From: Bacillota bacterium
GTDB taxonomy: Bacteria > Bacillota > Clostridia > Christensenellales > SZUA-584
Direction: 5' to 3'
NCBI GenBank assembly: GCA_023410475.1
Contig: JAEYPS010000026.1
Location: 1-64,000 of the forward strand
Length of the DNA: 64,000 bases
In this document: positions 9,010 through 18,338 of the stretch, in pieces
Layout of the letters: each line of letters opens with the position of its first letter
Numbering within the stretch: position 1 is the stretch's first letter
Made by a program: the position numbers and the translations under genes
Notes under the pieces: generated by a model
Told to the model about the DNA's origin: nothing
Seen by the model: the letters and a program-made list of their open reading frames with translations, nothing else
The model's database searches: none

Positions 9010-9420
9010 CATAGATTAATAGGTCTAAAACATTTATAAATATCCATGTAAGCTTCCGAACTGCCATATTTGGCATCTAGACGAGCAATAGAACGGCTTA
9101 ATAACGGGCTGTCATCAGATTATTTTTACGGCGCAGGTTTTGTCTATTGAGAACTACATCGGTCTGTGTACCCGATGTTTTAGAAAAAAAGATGTATTGA
9201 CCTTACGATTTGCTTGCTTCTTCCTGTACTAGTAGTGGTGCCAGTGGCTGCGGCGGCATTTTGGATTTTGTCCGCGATATTTTAACAGATCATAGTCTAA
9301 TATTTGGATTCGAACAGAAAATTGGAAGTGCTGCAAAACTTTCATTTTCAGTACTTCCTTTTGGGCAGGCACGTCAAAAAATCAGGCGGCAACCTTCCGG
9401 AAAAATCGTGCTCTATAAAT
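9010..9420. terminator. gene-free stretch with two hairpins
   Basis: ACATCGG/CCGATGT followed by TTTT (9156-9181) is a plus-strand terminator for the permease remnant. GGAAGTGCTG/CAGTACTTCC followed by TTTT (9325-9363) is a second hairpin with one mismatch. I see no gene in the stretch. Confidence 0.55.
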
Positions 9421-10680
9421 TTATTTTTCGCATCTCGTCAAGATCTCCGCAGATTCTATAAGTGCATTCTCATCGCTGAAGCCTCCGGATTTGGTAACGA
9501 TGGCCCGCGGTTCATTATTAAAATAGATAAGTGACTGAACGATACCTTGCAACAGCTCCCCTTGGGGAAAAATAGTGCCCGATCCCATGGAATGTAAAAA
9601 AGCCCCCAACGTATCTCCACCTATGATAAACACCGACAGATCTGGGTGGCGCTTGCAGATTTCTGCACCCAGAGCCCCCATGTTTCGGGCAATGACACCA
9701 CCAGCCTGTGCCGGAATAAGGCCTTTCATCTGCGCAACCGCATCACTTTGGGCGACGTCCTGCTCCGTTCTCGCGGAGGCCACTAGCACATACCGGTTAT
9801 CTCCAAGCGCCTCTTCCAGCCTACTGACGAAATGCTGCCCTTCCGGGGTCGAAAAGAAACCCTCCGTAAGCTTCTGCTTCGGCTCCAGAGTGATGCACAA
9901 AAAGCCGTTTTTCCCCGCATGCTCCGTCTGCTTAAACGTGACGGGATTAATACTGCCGGATAAAACGAGTATTTTGCGAAAAGGCAAAACACTAAAATCC
10001 ATTTCTGAGGGAAGGCCAAGAAGCTCAGGCAGACATGCTGCAAAGCCAGCGCAACCTCCTAGCAAAGGAGGGGGCCCATTCTTTTGTAGCACTGTGCAAG
10101 CCTGCAACAGGTCTGTGTCCGTTTCGGCGTCCGCCACGTGGATACCACCGTACGAAAGGCCCGGCAACCGGCCAGCGGGATAGTGATACACCGGCACATT
10201 GCTTTGCCTCCGGATGATTGAACCAATATCAAAATCCATTACCGGCTCAAACGGATCCCTGCCGAAAACGCTTTGATTTACCGGTACGCCATCAATAAAC
10301 TGTGCCCCATTCTTCGTCACACGGCCCATCGAAGGAAAGGCGGGCAGAAAGTAAAGCGGGGTCGATCCATATGCGTCCATGACCGCAGACAGCTCCGCAC
10401 CGATGTTTCCACGTAGCGCACTGTCCGTTTTTTTGTAGATGTGCGGAACCCCTGCCAATTTTGCCTGATGCGCCACCTCATAAACTAACCGATATGCTGT
10501 TCCTGGCGGAAGATGCCGGCTTTCAGAATTCACAACCAGCACCTTCATATGGCAGGGGACACCTCCGGTAGGGAACCCGCCATCAGTTAAAACCATGGTG
10601 GCGACGCCCTTTTTGGTGAACTGCACAGCAGTATCCAGTGCACCTGTGAAATCATCCGCAATTACCAACAGCTTAATCAT
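9421..10680 (-). CDS. four-carbon acid sugar kinase (DUF1537 family)
   Basis: 419 aa. The N-terminal 'VIADDFTGALDTA' motif and the C-terminal 'GGDTLGAFL' and 'TKSGGF' motifs define the DUF1537 (OtnK/DtnK) kinase family, which phosphorylates D-threonate, D-erythronate or related tetronates at O-4. The start overlaps the stop of the pdxA2-like gene by an ATGA tetranucleotide, so the two are translationally coupled. With that dehydrogenase it forms a two-step route from a tetronate to dihydroxyacetone phosphate. The exact stereoisomer cannot be read from sequence. Confidence 0.87.
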   Translation of the reverse strand: MIKLLVIADDFTGALDTAVQFTKKGVATMVLTDGGFPTGGVPCHMKVLVVNSESRHLPPGTAYRLVYEVAHQAKLAGVPHIYKKTDSALRGNIGAELSAVMDAYGSTPLYFLPAFPSMGRVTKNGAQFIDGVPVNQSVFGRDPFEPVMDFDIGSIIRRQSNVPVYHYPAGRLPGLSYGGIHVADAETDTDLLQACTVLQKNGPPPLLGGCAGFAACLPELLGLPSEMDFSVLPFRKILVLSGSINPVTFKQTEHAGKNGFLCITLEPKQKLTEGFFSTPEGQHFVSRLEEALGDNRYVLVASARTEQDVAQSDAVAQMKGLIPAQAGGVIARNMGALGAEICKRHPDLSVFIIGGDTLGAFLHSMGSGTIFPQGELLQGIVQSLIYFNNEPRAIVTKSGGFSDENALIESAEILTRCEK

Positions 10681-11720
10681 TGCGTGATACTCCTAGTCTT
10701 ACGGTTTTCAGCCATTACAATCGCCATGTCAATTGCGTCCAGCAGGCTTTCCTCATTGGCTGTTCCTTGTCCGGCGAGGTCAAATGCCGTTCCATGATCG
10801 ACTGAGGTACGGATGATCGGCAGCCCAACAGTGCAGTTGATTCCGCTTACGGAGGTAAACATGCCGGTGAGCGGATCCATCTTAAACCCACTGAGTTTTA
10901 CAGGGATATGTCCCTGGTCGTGATACATTGCGATGACGATCGCATATTGCCCTGCCATCGCCTTTGCGAACACGGTGTCCGGCGGCAGAGGCCCTTCCAC
11001 GGGCAGGCCCTCTGTGTTCGCCGCTTTGATTGCTGGAATAATGGCATTGAGCTCCTCACTGCCGAACAATCCGTTCTCTGAAGCGTGCGGATTCAAGCCG
11101 GCCACTGCGATCCGGGAACCCTGCATCCCCATCTCCCGCAAAGCCTCGGCGGCAAGGTGGATCGTGTTCAACACGCGCTCCTTTGTAATCAGATCACAGG
11201 CATTGCGCATAGAAACGTGGGTGGTAACATGGATAACGCGCAGGTTTTTTGTAACCAGCAGCATGCCGTACTGCCTTGTATGGGTATAGTCTGCAAAGAT
11301 TTCCGTATGACCGGAATAATGGTGGCCTGCAAGATTGATTGCTTCCTTGTTGATCGGTCCGGTAACGACTGCGCCAACCTTATGCTCCATGGCGAGTTCA
11401 ATCCCCTTAACAACGTACGCAAAAGCTGCATGCCCGCACAGTGCGGACACCTCGCCGATTTTATAGCTTTCGTCCCTAATAATCCCTATATCGATGTAAT
11501 TGATGGTGCCCAAGGTCCCCTGGGCCTCGGCGGGCTCGCGAATGGAATTTAAGCGAAACGTGCTGCCTATTGAAGCGACAGTCCTTTCTATCACAGGCCT
11601 GTCGGCCACAAGGACAGGGATACATTTTTCATAAACCTCGGAGTGTCCGAGAGCCTTTATGGCAATTTCGGGCCCGATCCCTGCGGGGTCTCCAATTGTA
11701 ATCAGAATAACAGGTTTCAT
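10677..11720 (-). CDS. pdxA2: 4-phospho-tetronate dehydrogenase (PdxA2-type)
   Basis: 347 aa from the ATG at 11720, which has GTGAGGTT 6 bases upstream; an in-frame start further upstream has no such site. PdxA-family landmarks are present: N-terminal 'GDPAGIGPE', metal-binding histidines in 'GHHYSGHTE' and 'MYHDQGHIP', and 'DHGTAFDLAGQG' near the C-terminus. Coupling to a DUF1537 kinase rather than to vitamin B6 genes indicates the catabolic PdxA2 branch. That branch oxidises and decarboxylates 4-phospho-D-threonate or -erythronate to DHAP and CO2. Confidence 0.88.
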   Translation of the reverse strand: MKPVILITIGDPAGIGPEIAIKALGHSEVYEKCIPVLVADRPVIERTVASIGSTFRLNSIREPAEAQGTLGTINYIDIGIIRDESYKIGEVSALCGHAAFAYVVKGIELAMEHKVGAVVTGPINKEAINLAGHHYSGHTEIFADYTHTRQYGMLLVTKNLRVIHVTTHVSMRNACDLITKERVLNTIHLAAEALREMGMQGSRIAVAGLNPHASENGLFGSEELNAIIPAIKAANTEGLPVEGPLPPDTVFAKAMAGQYAIVIAMYHDQGHIPVKLSGFKMDPLTGMFTSVSGINCTVGLPIIRTSVDHGTAFDLAGQGTANEESLLDAIDMAIVMAENRKTRSITQ

Positions 11721-11821
11721 ACTCAACCTCACTTCTTTATCATTGTTTACCGTCTCTTTTCGAACGCGCCTAGCGGGACTGATTCGAGGGAGAACTGTGA
11801 TTATATACACAAACGATCGGA

Positions 11822-13786
11822 TTAGACCGCAGAATAAATAATCAACACCTCACAGGGCTGCATACACACCTCGCCTCGAACTTCTTTTCCGGTCAGCAGA
11901 TCGGTTCCCGTATTTTCGGGCCGGATAAAGCCTTTGGAGGGAGAGGTATTCAACAAGAAGGTATAGGTTTCCGTTCCGTTTGTTCTGCGGCTTGCCTGAA
12001 TCGCTCCGTCACCCTCCGCAATGGGAACGACACCAGCCTGCAGAACCAGCTGCACCAGTTCATGCTCAAAAAATCGATTATCGGCGAGGGTTCCAACATA
12101 GGTTGCTGTGCCTTTTCCGAAGTGGTTTCGCGTGACGGCTGCGTATCCACCGTACCAGCCGCCGGTATACCTCGCCAGCACCTCGGCCGTATCCGCCTCC
12201 AGCAGCTCTGCCCACTGTGCAATTGCGTAGGTCGAGGCGTTTCCCATCCGGATGGAGTTTTCTTCCGCACTATCCAGTGCCAATACCTCCGGAATTCGGA
12301 TGCCAAACATGGCTGCCATGCGGGGCGGAAAGATCGTCTGCGTCATTCTTGCAAATTCATCCTTGCTTGCGCAACGGATGGTTGCAATCACCTGTCCGCC
12401 CATTTCGACATACGTGCAGATGTTGTCCACAATCTTTTCATCCGCCAGGTACAGCAGTGGTAGCACCACAGCTTTGTAGCCGGCCAGATTGTCAAGAGGG
12501 TTGAGGATATCCATGCCGATATGATGCCTTTCAAGCGCGTTGTAGTGCCTTCTAAAGAGTTCCCGGTAATCCATCCCAACGTTCGGTTTGTAATCGCGCA
12601 TGGCCCATCGGCTGTCCGGTGAATAGATGAGCGCGACGTCGTTCTTTACATATGTACCGGCCAGTTTGGTAGCGACGGCTGGGAGCTCTTTGCTCAGCGA
12701 TTGAATCTCGCGGGAGAACCTGTTTTCACCGCCGTCATAGCCCATAACGCCCATATAAAACTGTTCGTTGCCAAAATAGCTGGACCGCCAGCGGTAGTAC
12801 AAAATCATGTCGGCGCCGTGGGCAATAGACTGGTAGGTGTACAGCCGTGTCATTCCCGGCGGCGAGGTATCAACGGAATTGGTTTGCGAGCCTGGTGCCC
12901 CGGATTTTTGCTCCACCACCCAGAAATTTTTCTTTTTGATTCCGCGAGATACATCCAAATCTACCGTGCTGTAGAGTGTCGGGGGATAATAGTTGGTAGA
13001 GACCGCGTCCAGCGGCTCGCAGGCCTTAAAATAATCTGTGTGGTCGCGCGTAAGGCTCTGTATATTTGTCGTAATCAGCTTTTCGGGTGTACGTTTCCTC
13101 AGGATATTAGCCTGCTCGCGGATGATCTCTTCGGTCTTCCAAGAGGTAAACCGCGCGTATTCCAGCAACAAGCTTGGGTGTAGCTGAAAGTGGTTGGTCT
13201 TTCGCGGCAGCCAAATCTGATCCCAGTCGCTCAGTTCCATACTCCAGAAAGCAAGACCCCATTCGCGGTTAAGATTCTCCAGCGTTTTGTATTTCTCTTT
13301 AAGCCAGCCAATGAACGACTGACGGCAGTTTTCACAATAACAGGTGGATGCGTCGCCGTATTCATTATCCAGATGCCATGCGACGACTCTTTTATTCCTA
13401 GAATACTTCGCGGCCATTGTTTCAGTCAGCCGCAGAGCATATTCGCGCAGCACTTGGCTGCTTAGGCATGTAGTGTAACGTGTCCCGAACGACTCCCGTG
13501 TCCCATCGTAGGAAAGAATAGCTATTTCGGGGGCTTTGCGAAACAGCCACGCCGGTACGACGCGCACCGGTAGCCCCATCATGACGTCAAAACCGTGTCT
13601 GTCGCACAGGGCTAGAAATAGATCAAGCCACTCAAAACGGTAAACACCGTCTTCCGGTTCCAGCCTGCACCATGCAAACTCAGCCACGCGGACCATGTTA
13701 AAGCCGTGCTCCTTCATTCGAAGCAGATCCGGTTCCCATTGTGCCTCGTCCCAATGCTCGGGGTAGTAATCCACTCCCAAATACAT
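11822..13786 (-). CDS. GH42 beta-galactosidase
   Basis: 654 aa from the ATG at 13786, which has AGAGGAA 8 bases upstream. The N-terminal TIM barrel begins 'GVDYYPEHW'. The acid/base glutamate is in 'WHLDNEYGD' and the nucleophile in 'VVEQKSG'. A zinc-type cluster 'CYCENC' is present, as in several GH42 enzymes. No signal peptide, so it acts inside the cell on glycosides imported by the divergent ABC system. It sits between the two-component genes and the tetronate genes in one minus-strand operon (gaps of about 100 bp). Confidence 0.92.
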   Translation of the reverse strand: MYLGVDYYPEHWDEAQWEPDLLRMKEHGFNMVRVAEFAWCRLEPEDGVYRFEWLDLFLALCDRHGFDVMMGLPVRVVPAWLFRKAPEIAILSYDGTRESFGTRYTTCLSSQVLREYALRLTETMAAKYSRNKRVVAWHLDNEYGDASTCYCENCRQSFIGWLKEKYKTLENLNREWGLAFWSMELSDWDQIWLPRKTNHFQLHPSLLLEYARFTSWKTEEIIREQANILRKRTPEKLITTNIQSLTRDHTDYFKACEPLDAVSTNYYPPTLYSTVDLDVSRGIKKKNFWVVEQKSGAPGSQTNSVDTSPPGMTRLYTYQSIAHGADMILYYRWRSSYFGNEQFYMGVMGYDGGENRFSREIQSLSKELPAVATKLAGTYVKNDVALIYSPDSRWAMRDYKPNVGMDYRELFRRHYNALERHHIGMDILNPLDNLAGYKAVVLPLLYLADEKIVDNICTYVEMGGQVIATIRCASKDEFARMTQTIFPPRMAAMFGIRIPEVLALDSAEENSIRMGNASTYAIAQWAELLEADTAEVLARYTGGWYGGYAAVTRNHFGKGTATYVGTLADNRFFEHELVQLVLQAGVVPIAEGDGAIQASRRTNGTETYTFLLNTSPSKGFIRPENTGTDLLTGKEVRGEVCMQPCEVLIIYSAV

Positions 13787-13884
13787 CTGTTGTTCCTCTT
13801 TTCCTCGTGCGCGCAGAGGTGGGTGATTTGGTGCCACTGTCCTAGCGCGCCGCTGTTATTTTTGCCTGAAGAAAGGCTGTACTA

Positions 13885-15666
13885 TCACATATTTTGTTCT
13901 TCCGGCGACGTCGCCGTTGGGATCACGATGACCACCTGTGTTCCTTTTCCCTCCATGCTTGTGATCAGCAATCCAAAATTTTCTCCGAAATCCATTTTAA
14001 GTCGAGTATCTACGTTGGAAAGCCCAATATGGGCGTGGTCATCCGAGGTTTCGTCCTTTTCTTTGAACAGGGTAGACAACTTTTGTGCACTGATGCCTTT
14101 TCCGTTATCTTTAATATAAATGCAGGCCTTCCCTGATGTTATTTCACCGTAGACATCAATTCTACCGTCACTTGCCTTTTCTTTCAGACCGTGGACAATG
14201 GCATTTTCTACGATTGGCTGTATGATAAGTTTTGGCACATACAACTGGTACATGCTCTCGGGTATGGCGACCGAGAGGTCTATTCTGTCCCCACACCGGT
14301 ATTTCTGGATGCTCCAGTAATCCATCAGGGAGGCAAGCTCTTTCTCGAGTGGCACAAAAGGGGGGCCGCTGATGGTGGTGCGCATTAAATTCCCCAATGA
14401 CTTCGTCACGATACCGATCTCCGGCATCTGGTTAATACGCGCCATCCAATTGATGGTTTCAAGGGTATTGTACAGAAAATGCGGGTTGATCTGCATGCGC
14501 AGTGCTTTCAACTCAGAATGATGCTTGAGCACGATCTCTTTTTCATACTTATCGAGCAGGATATTGATGTTTTCCACCATTTCGTTAAAGCGCCGGTTGA
14601 TTTGCCCGATTTCGTTTGTGGACTGGACATCACAGCGGATATCCATATCCCCTTCGCTGAATTTTTTCATCGCAGCCATAAGCTTTCGGATAGGGTTGGA
14701 GATAGTTCTTGTAAATAGAAGCGCTAAAAGTAGCGCCGCCGTGATAATGATCAGTTCCAGAAGAACAATCGATGAACGCAGGGTAGCAAGCGGCCTTTCG
14801 ATAACTTCTGTTCCGACGCGCAGGACGAAATACCATGGCGCGTTTTGCAGTCGATGATAAACGGCGTATTTGCCCGCCGCCTCGTCGTCAAAAAAGCCCC
14901 AATAACGCGAATGATCCAGCCCGTAAAGAAGAGAGGAGGGAATCTCGCCCTCGCCGAAATCTTTATTATAGGAGATAAATCGATTGCGCTCGTCGACCAG
15001 AAACTGATCGCTCTCGCCGGAATATTCCATCTGAGAAAACATTCGCTCAAATGCGCGCTGGCCGACACTTAATATGATGTATCCCAGTGGCTTTTGCGTG
15101 CGGATGCTATTGATCTCCGCTCCAAGAAAGATTGTATCCGAGGGCTCGTTGTATCCTAACCAAATCACGGAGCCGTTGCCTTTTTTGATCTGGGTAATAT
15201 CTATCTTCGGCGTGTCCTCCACTGCACCATAGCTGTACAGTGATACCTCAAACCCCGAATTGGCCACAAGCCCGACATATTCGACGTCCTTTTCATAGGA
15301 GTGCTTGAGCAGCTCGTTTTTCAGCGCATCGCTGTACCGCCTTCGCGTCAGATCATCCGGGTTTTCTTCAGTATTGATGTTCACTAAAAGGTCCTGAATA
15401 TCACTGTCGGTTTGGATGGCGAAGGTTAGCGAGACCACCTTTTCCAAAAGTAGGTCGATATTATTAGCCGTCTGGTAGGCGGTAAACTCAAGATGACTGC
15501 GGCTCTCGGCGCGGATAATCTCTGCCGACTGCTGATATATCTTTACCCCAAGCAGATAGAGCGGTACAATAATGAGCAGCGCAAAGGAAATCAGCAGCTT
15601 AGCCTGAATCCCAAGATTTTTCCCAATTGATATCATGCGTTTGACCAGCACAAATATCTTTCTCAT
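13885..15666 (-). CDS. YesM-type sensor histidine kinase
   Basis: 593 aa. A first membrane helix (about 20-45), a large extracytoplasmic sensor region, a second helix (about 300-325), a HAMP segment, then a His-kinase domain with 'MQINPHFLYNTLE' (phospho-acceptor His) and an HATPase with 'DNGKGI'. This is the LytS/YesM class that senses extracellular carbohydrate in Firmicutes. The start overlaps the stop of the response regulator gene by 4 bp. Confidence 0.9.
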   Translation of the reverse strand: MRKIFVLVKRMISIGKNLGIQAKLLISFALLIIVPLYLLGVKIYQQSAEIIRAESRSHLEFTAYQTANNIDLLLEKVVSLTFAIQTDSDIQDLLVNINTEENPDDLTRRRYSDALKNELLKHSYEKDVEYVGLVANSGFEVSLYSYGAVEDTPKIDITQIKKGNGSVIWLGYNEPSDTIFLGAEINSIRTQKPLGYIILSVGQRAFERMFSQMEYSGESDQFLVDERNRFISYNKDFGEGEIPSSLLYGLDHSRYWGFFDDEAAGKYAVYHRLQNAPWYFVLRVGTEVIERPLATLRSSIVLLELIIITAALLLALLFTRTISNPIRKLMAAMKKFSEGDMDIRCDVQSTNEIGQINRRFNEMVENINILLDKYEKEIVLKHHSELKALRMQINPHFLYNTLETINWMARINQMPEIGIVTKSLGNLMRTTISGPPFVPLEKELASLMDYWSIQKYRCGDRIDLSVAIPESMYQLYVPKLIIQPIVENAIVHGLKEKASDGRIDVYGEITSGKACIYIKDNGKGISAQKLSTLFKEKDETSDDHAHIGLSNVDTRLKMDFGENFGLLITSMEGKGTQVVIVIPTATSPEEQNM

Positions 15667-16508
15667 ACCTGTGTACCTTTGTTGAGCAGGTCGGAGAGCC
15701 GCAACTCTTTCTGCCCTGCGTGCTTTCTATATTTCATAGGCGTAAGACCAAAGGTTTTTTTGAAGATCTGCGAAAGATATTTCTGGTCGCTGATACCGAC
15801 GTGTTCCGCGATCTCAAAAATCTTTTGATCGGTATTCACAAGGAGATTGGCGGCGTGCAGCATTCGGATGGAGGTCAATATCTCAAGGAAGGTGTTGCCT
15901 GTCTGCCTTTTCAGAATACGGCAAAGGTAGATCGAACTGAAATGTAATTCCTGTGTAAGGGTTTTAAGGGAAATGTTGTTCATGTAGTTCGTTTCCATAT
16001 AGGTGAATATGCGTTGAATCAGTTCGCCCGATCCGGCCCCTTCTTCCTGTGTATAGTTGCCAGTAAAAAAGTTTGTAGCGATTGGACGTGTGCGAAGTTC
16101 CTCCCGCATGGATTCAATGGAGACATGCTGCGTTCGTTCTTCCTTCAGAGCGGCAACGGCACGGCTTACACAATCCAACAACTCTTCTGGTGCCGACGGC
16201 TTGAGGATATAGTCAAATACTCCATAAACAATAGCTGAATGGGCATATTGAAAATCGTTATAGCCCGAAAGAAAGATTAGCTTGCAGTCGAGATTGTTTT
16301 CAGAGACATACCTTGCCAGATCGATGCCGCTAAAGTTTGGCATATTGATGTCTAACAGTATGATATCCGGAGCATAAGTGCGCAGGCACTCAATTGCCTC
16401 TCTGCCATCCTGTACCACGCGGACGGATTTTATTCCCGAGACATCCCATTTCAGAGATTCAAGACCTTTGCGGATTAAAAGCTCATCATCAGCAATTAAC
16501 AGCTTCAT
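15663..16508 (-). CDS. YesN-type response regulator (REC plus AraC HTH)
   Basis: 281 aa. The receiver domain has acidic residues D7-D8, phospho-acceptor D53 ('LLDINMP') and K104-type 'LKPS'. A short linker leads to two AraC-type HTH motifs ending 'GLTPMKYRK'. Most YesN proteins are about 500 residues with a long central region, so this is a compact form. GGAGA lies 7 bases before the ATG. It is divergent from the ABC solute-binding gene and probably activates both directions. Confidence 0.9.
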   Translation of the reverse strand: MKLLIADDELLIRKGLESLKWDVSGIKSVRVVQDGREAIECLRTYAPDIILLDINMPNFSGIDLARYVSENNLDCKLIFLSGYNDFQYAHSAIVYGVFDYILKPSAPEELLDCVSRAVAALKEERTQHVSIESMREELRTRPIATNFFTGNYTQEEGAGSGELIQRIFTYMETNYMNNISLKTLTQELHFSSIYLCRILKRQTGNTFLEILTSIRMLHAANLLVNTDQKIFEIAEHVGISDQKYLSQIFKKTFGLTPMKYRKHAGQKELRLSDLLNKGTQV

Positions 16509-16757
16509 AGGTATTTCTCCCCAAATATTATGCGGATTCTTTGATTTATTTTATTATACTTTATGTAGTACTGACGAATCTACAGAAAATGTGAACGAAT
16601 ATGTTGAAAATATAAACTCCACAAGCAGTGTTGTGAACTATGGTTTAAATTCTTAACATTTAGGTTTATTATCTGGGTATAATGACAAAGGATTCTTGCC
16701 CTATAATAACAGCATAGCATTTCATACAAAATTGAATTTAAAAAGGGAGGATTACTG
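16509..16757. promoter_or_regulatory. divergent promoter region of the sugar locus
   Basis: The 249-bp gap separates the response regulator (minus) from the binding-protein gene (plus). A plus-strand -10 TATAAT lies at 16678-16683, with a weak TTAACA at 16653-16658 and a 19-bp spacer. A poor -35 fits an activator-dependent promoter. GGGAGG at 16745-16750 serves the TTG start at 16758. Confidence 0.5.
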
Positions 16758-18107
16758 TTGAAAAAAGCATTGGCACTTATTTTAATACTCGTGTTGAGCA
16801 CCTCGCTGCTGGCAGCCTGCGGTTCTCCATCTGCAACGAATTCCGCAATACCGTCTTCTTCTGAAGAAAATACTGCGGACAGCGCATCGGGTGGCAACGA
16901 CTCCCCCAAAACGGAACTGGTCGTGATGTCGGTATCCGGCGCGGCAAATGAACCCATGAACAATATCGTGAATGCAAACATAGCCACATTCAATGAATCC
17001 AATGAGCTCAATGTCACAATCAGCATGGAAATTCTTGAAAGCGAACAGTATAAGTCCAAGATTGCAACCCTGATGGCGGCAAACGCGCAGCCCGACATCT
17101 TCTACACATGGGAAGGCGGCTTCCTCCGCCCGTTTGTTGAAGGCGGTAAAGTTTATCCCGTCGGCGACGCAATCGACGCGGATCCCGAGTGGAAGGGGCG
17201 CTTCCTCAGCGGAGTGTTTGACCCTGTTACCTATTCCGACGGAAAGGTATATGCGGTTCCTTCTACCATGCAGTGCGGTGTTATGTACTATAACACCCGC
17301 ATTTTCCAGGAAAACAACCTGAGCGAACCGACCTCATGGGATGAATTCATCAACATATGTGAAATCCTCAAGTCCAAAGGCATCGTACCTATCAGTATGC
17401 CCTCAGAAAAATCATGGATCGCTTCCGAACTTCTGCAGGAAATCTGCAACGGTGTGGGCGGTGCCGATCTATTCAACAAGATATCCAATGGGGAAACCAC
17501 ATGGGATGAGGAGCGCTTTGTTAAAGCCGGCGAGGTGTTCCAAGATATGGTGAACAAGGGATATTTCCAGCAAGGCTTTCTTGGAATGTCTCAGGATCAG
17601 GGACGCGACATGTTCCGCAACGAGCAAGCTGCCATGTACTTCATGGGCTGCTGGGACAACTCCGCTGTGAGCGACCCATCATTCCCTCTTTCGAAGAACA
17701 TCAGTCTGTTTAAACTACCCTCCTATGATTCGGCTAACAACGGGACAATTCTGGGCTCCATCGGTTATCCTTTCGCCATTAGTGCCACTGCCAAGAACAT
17801 CGAGGCTGCTTGCTCATTTTTAAAGATGATGTCCAATCAGGATGCACAGGAAAATTTCCTGTATGAGCAGAAGTCGAACGTTGTTACCAATATCGACATT
17901 GATGAAAGCAGGATGGACCCACTTACCCTGAAAACCCAGAAGATTCTCAACGAGACCACTAACCTTACGCCTTGGTATGACCGTGTATTCGGTGCGGGCG
18001 AGGGTACGGAGTTCAACAACGTCGCCATTGCTATTGCGGCAGGTGAAAGCGTTGAGGACCAGATGAAATCACTCGAGCAGTTTGCGGTGGACAACGGCGC
18101 GCGGTAA
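16758..18107 (+). CDS. ABC transporter sugar-binding lipoprotein
   Basis: 449 aa with a lipoprotein signal peptide and lipobox LLAAC-G (Cys21), followed by a Ser/Thr/Asn-rich tether. The rest resembles family 1 extracellular sugar-binding proteins ('PDIFYTWEGG', 'YAVPSTMQCGVMYYNT'). It starts with TTG, supported by AAAGGGAGG 7 bases upstream. It captures an oligosaccharide or glycoside outside the membrane for the two permeases downstream. No ATPase gene is present, so a shared MsmK-type ATPase elsewhere is expected. Confidence 0.92.
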   Translation: MKKALALILILVLSTSLLAACGSPSATNSAIPSSSEENTADSASGGNDSPKTELVVMSVSGAANEPMNNIVNANIATFNESNELNVTISMEILESEQYKSKIATLMAANAQPDIFYTWEGGFLRPFVEGGKVYPVGDAIDADPEWKGRFLSGVFDPVTYSDGKVYAVPSTMQCGVMYYNTRIFQENNLSEPTSWDEFINICEILKSKGIVPISMPSEKSWIASELLQEICNGVGGADLFNKISNGETTWDEERFVKAGEVFQDMVNKGYFQQGFLGMSQDQGRDMFRNEQAAMYFMGCWDNSAVSDPSFPLSKNISLFKLPSYDSANNGTILGSIGYPFAISATAKNIEAACSFLKMMSNQDAQENFLYEQKSNVVTNIDIDESRMDPLTLKTQKILNETTNLTPWYDRVFGAGEGTEFNNVAIAIAAGESVEDQMKSLEQFAVDNGAR

Positions 18108-18141
18108 TACATGCGAACAGCTACCGCAAAGGCAGAACCCT

Positions 18142-18258
18142 GACAACTGCCTTGATTAAAACAGAAACGATTGGCAATTTCCGCGCCGAAGCAGACACGA
18201 AAGCACTGCAGTGCATGGTTCATTGTAAGCTTTCGTACCGTTGTCAGGCGCGGAATTT
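18142..18258 (+). promoter_or_regulatory. nested stem-loop between binding-protein and permease genes
   Basis: Nested inverted repeats GACAAC/GTTGTC, AATTTCCGCGCC/GGCGCGGAATTT (18176-18187 with 18247-18258) and CGAAAGC/GCTTTCG (18198-18204 with 18229-18235) fold into an extended hairpin in the 231-bp gap. Such structures commonly protect the upstream mRNA or attenuate the permeases, keeping binding protein in excess. Confidence 0.6.
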
Positions 18259-18338
18259 GTTTTATAGGCAATGAAATGTCTGTAGGGTAGAGAAATAGCT
18301 GAATAGAAGCCGTCTTCGGCCTTTCGGGAGGAATAATA

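Noticed and set aside
9210..9461. 83-codon plus-strand frame
   Set aside because: It overlaps hairpins and the end of the kinase gene, lacks a ribosome site and shows no coding pattern.
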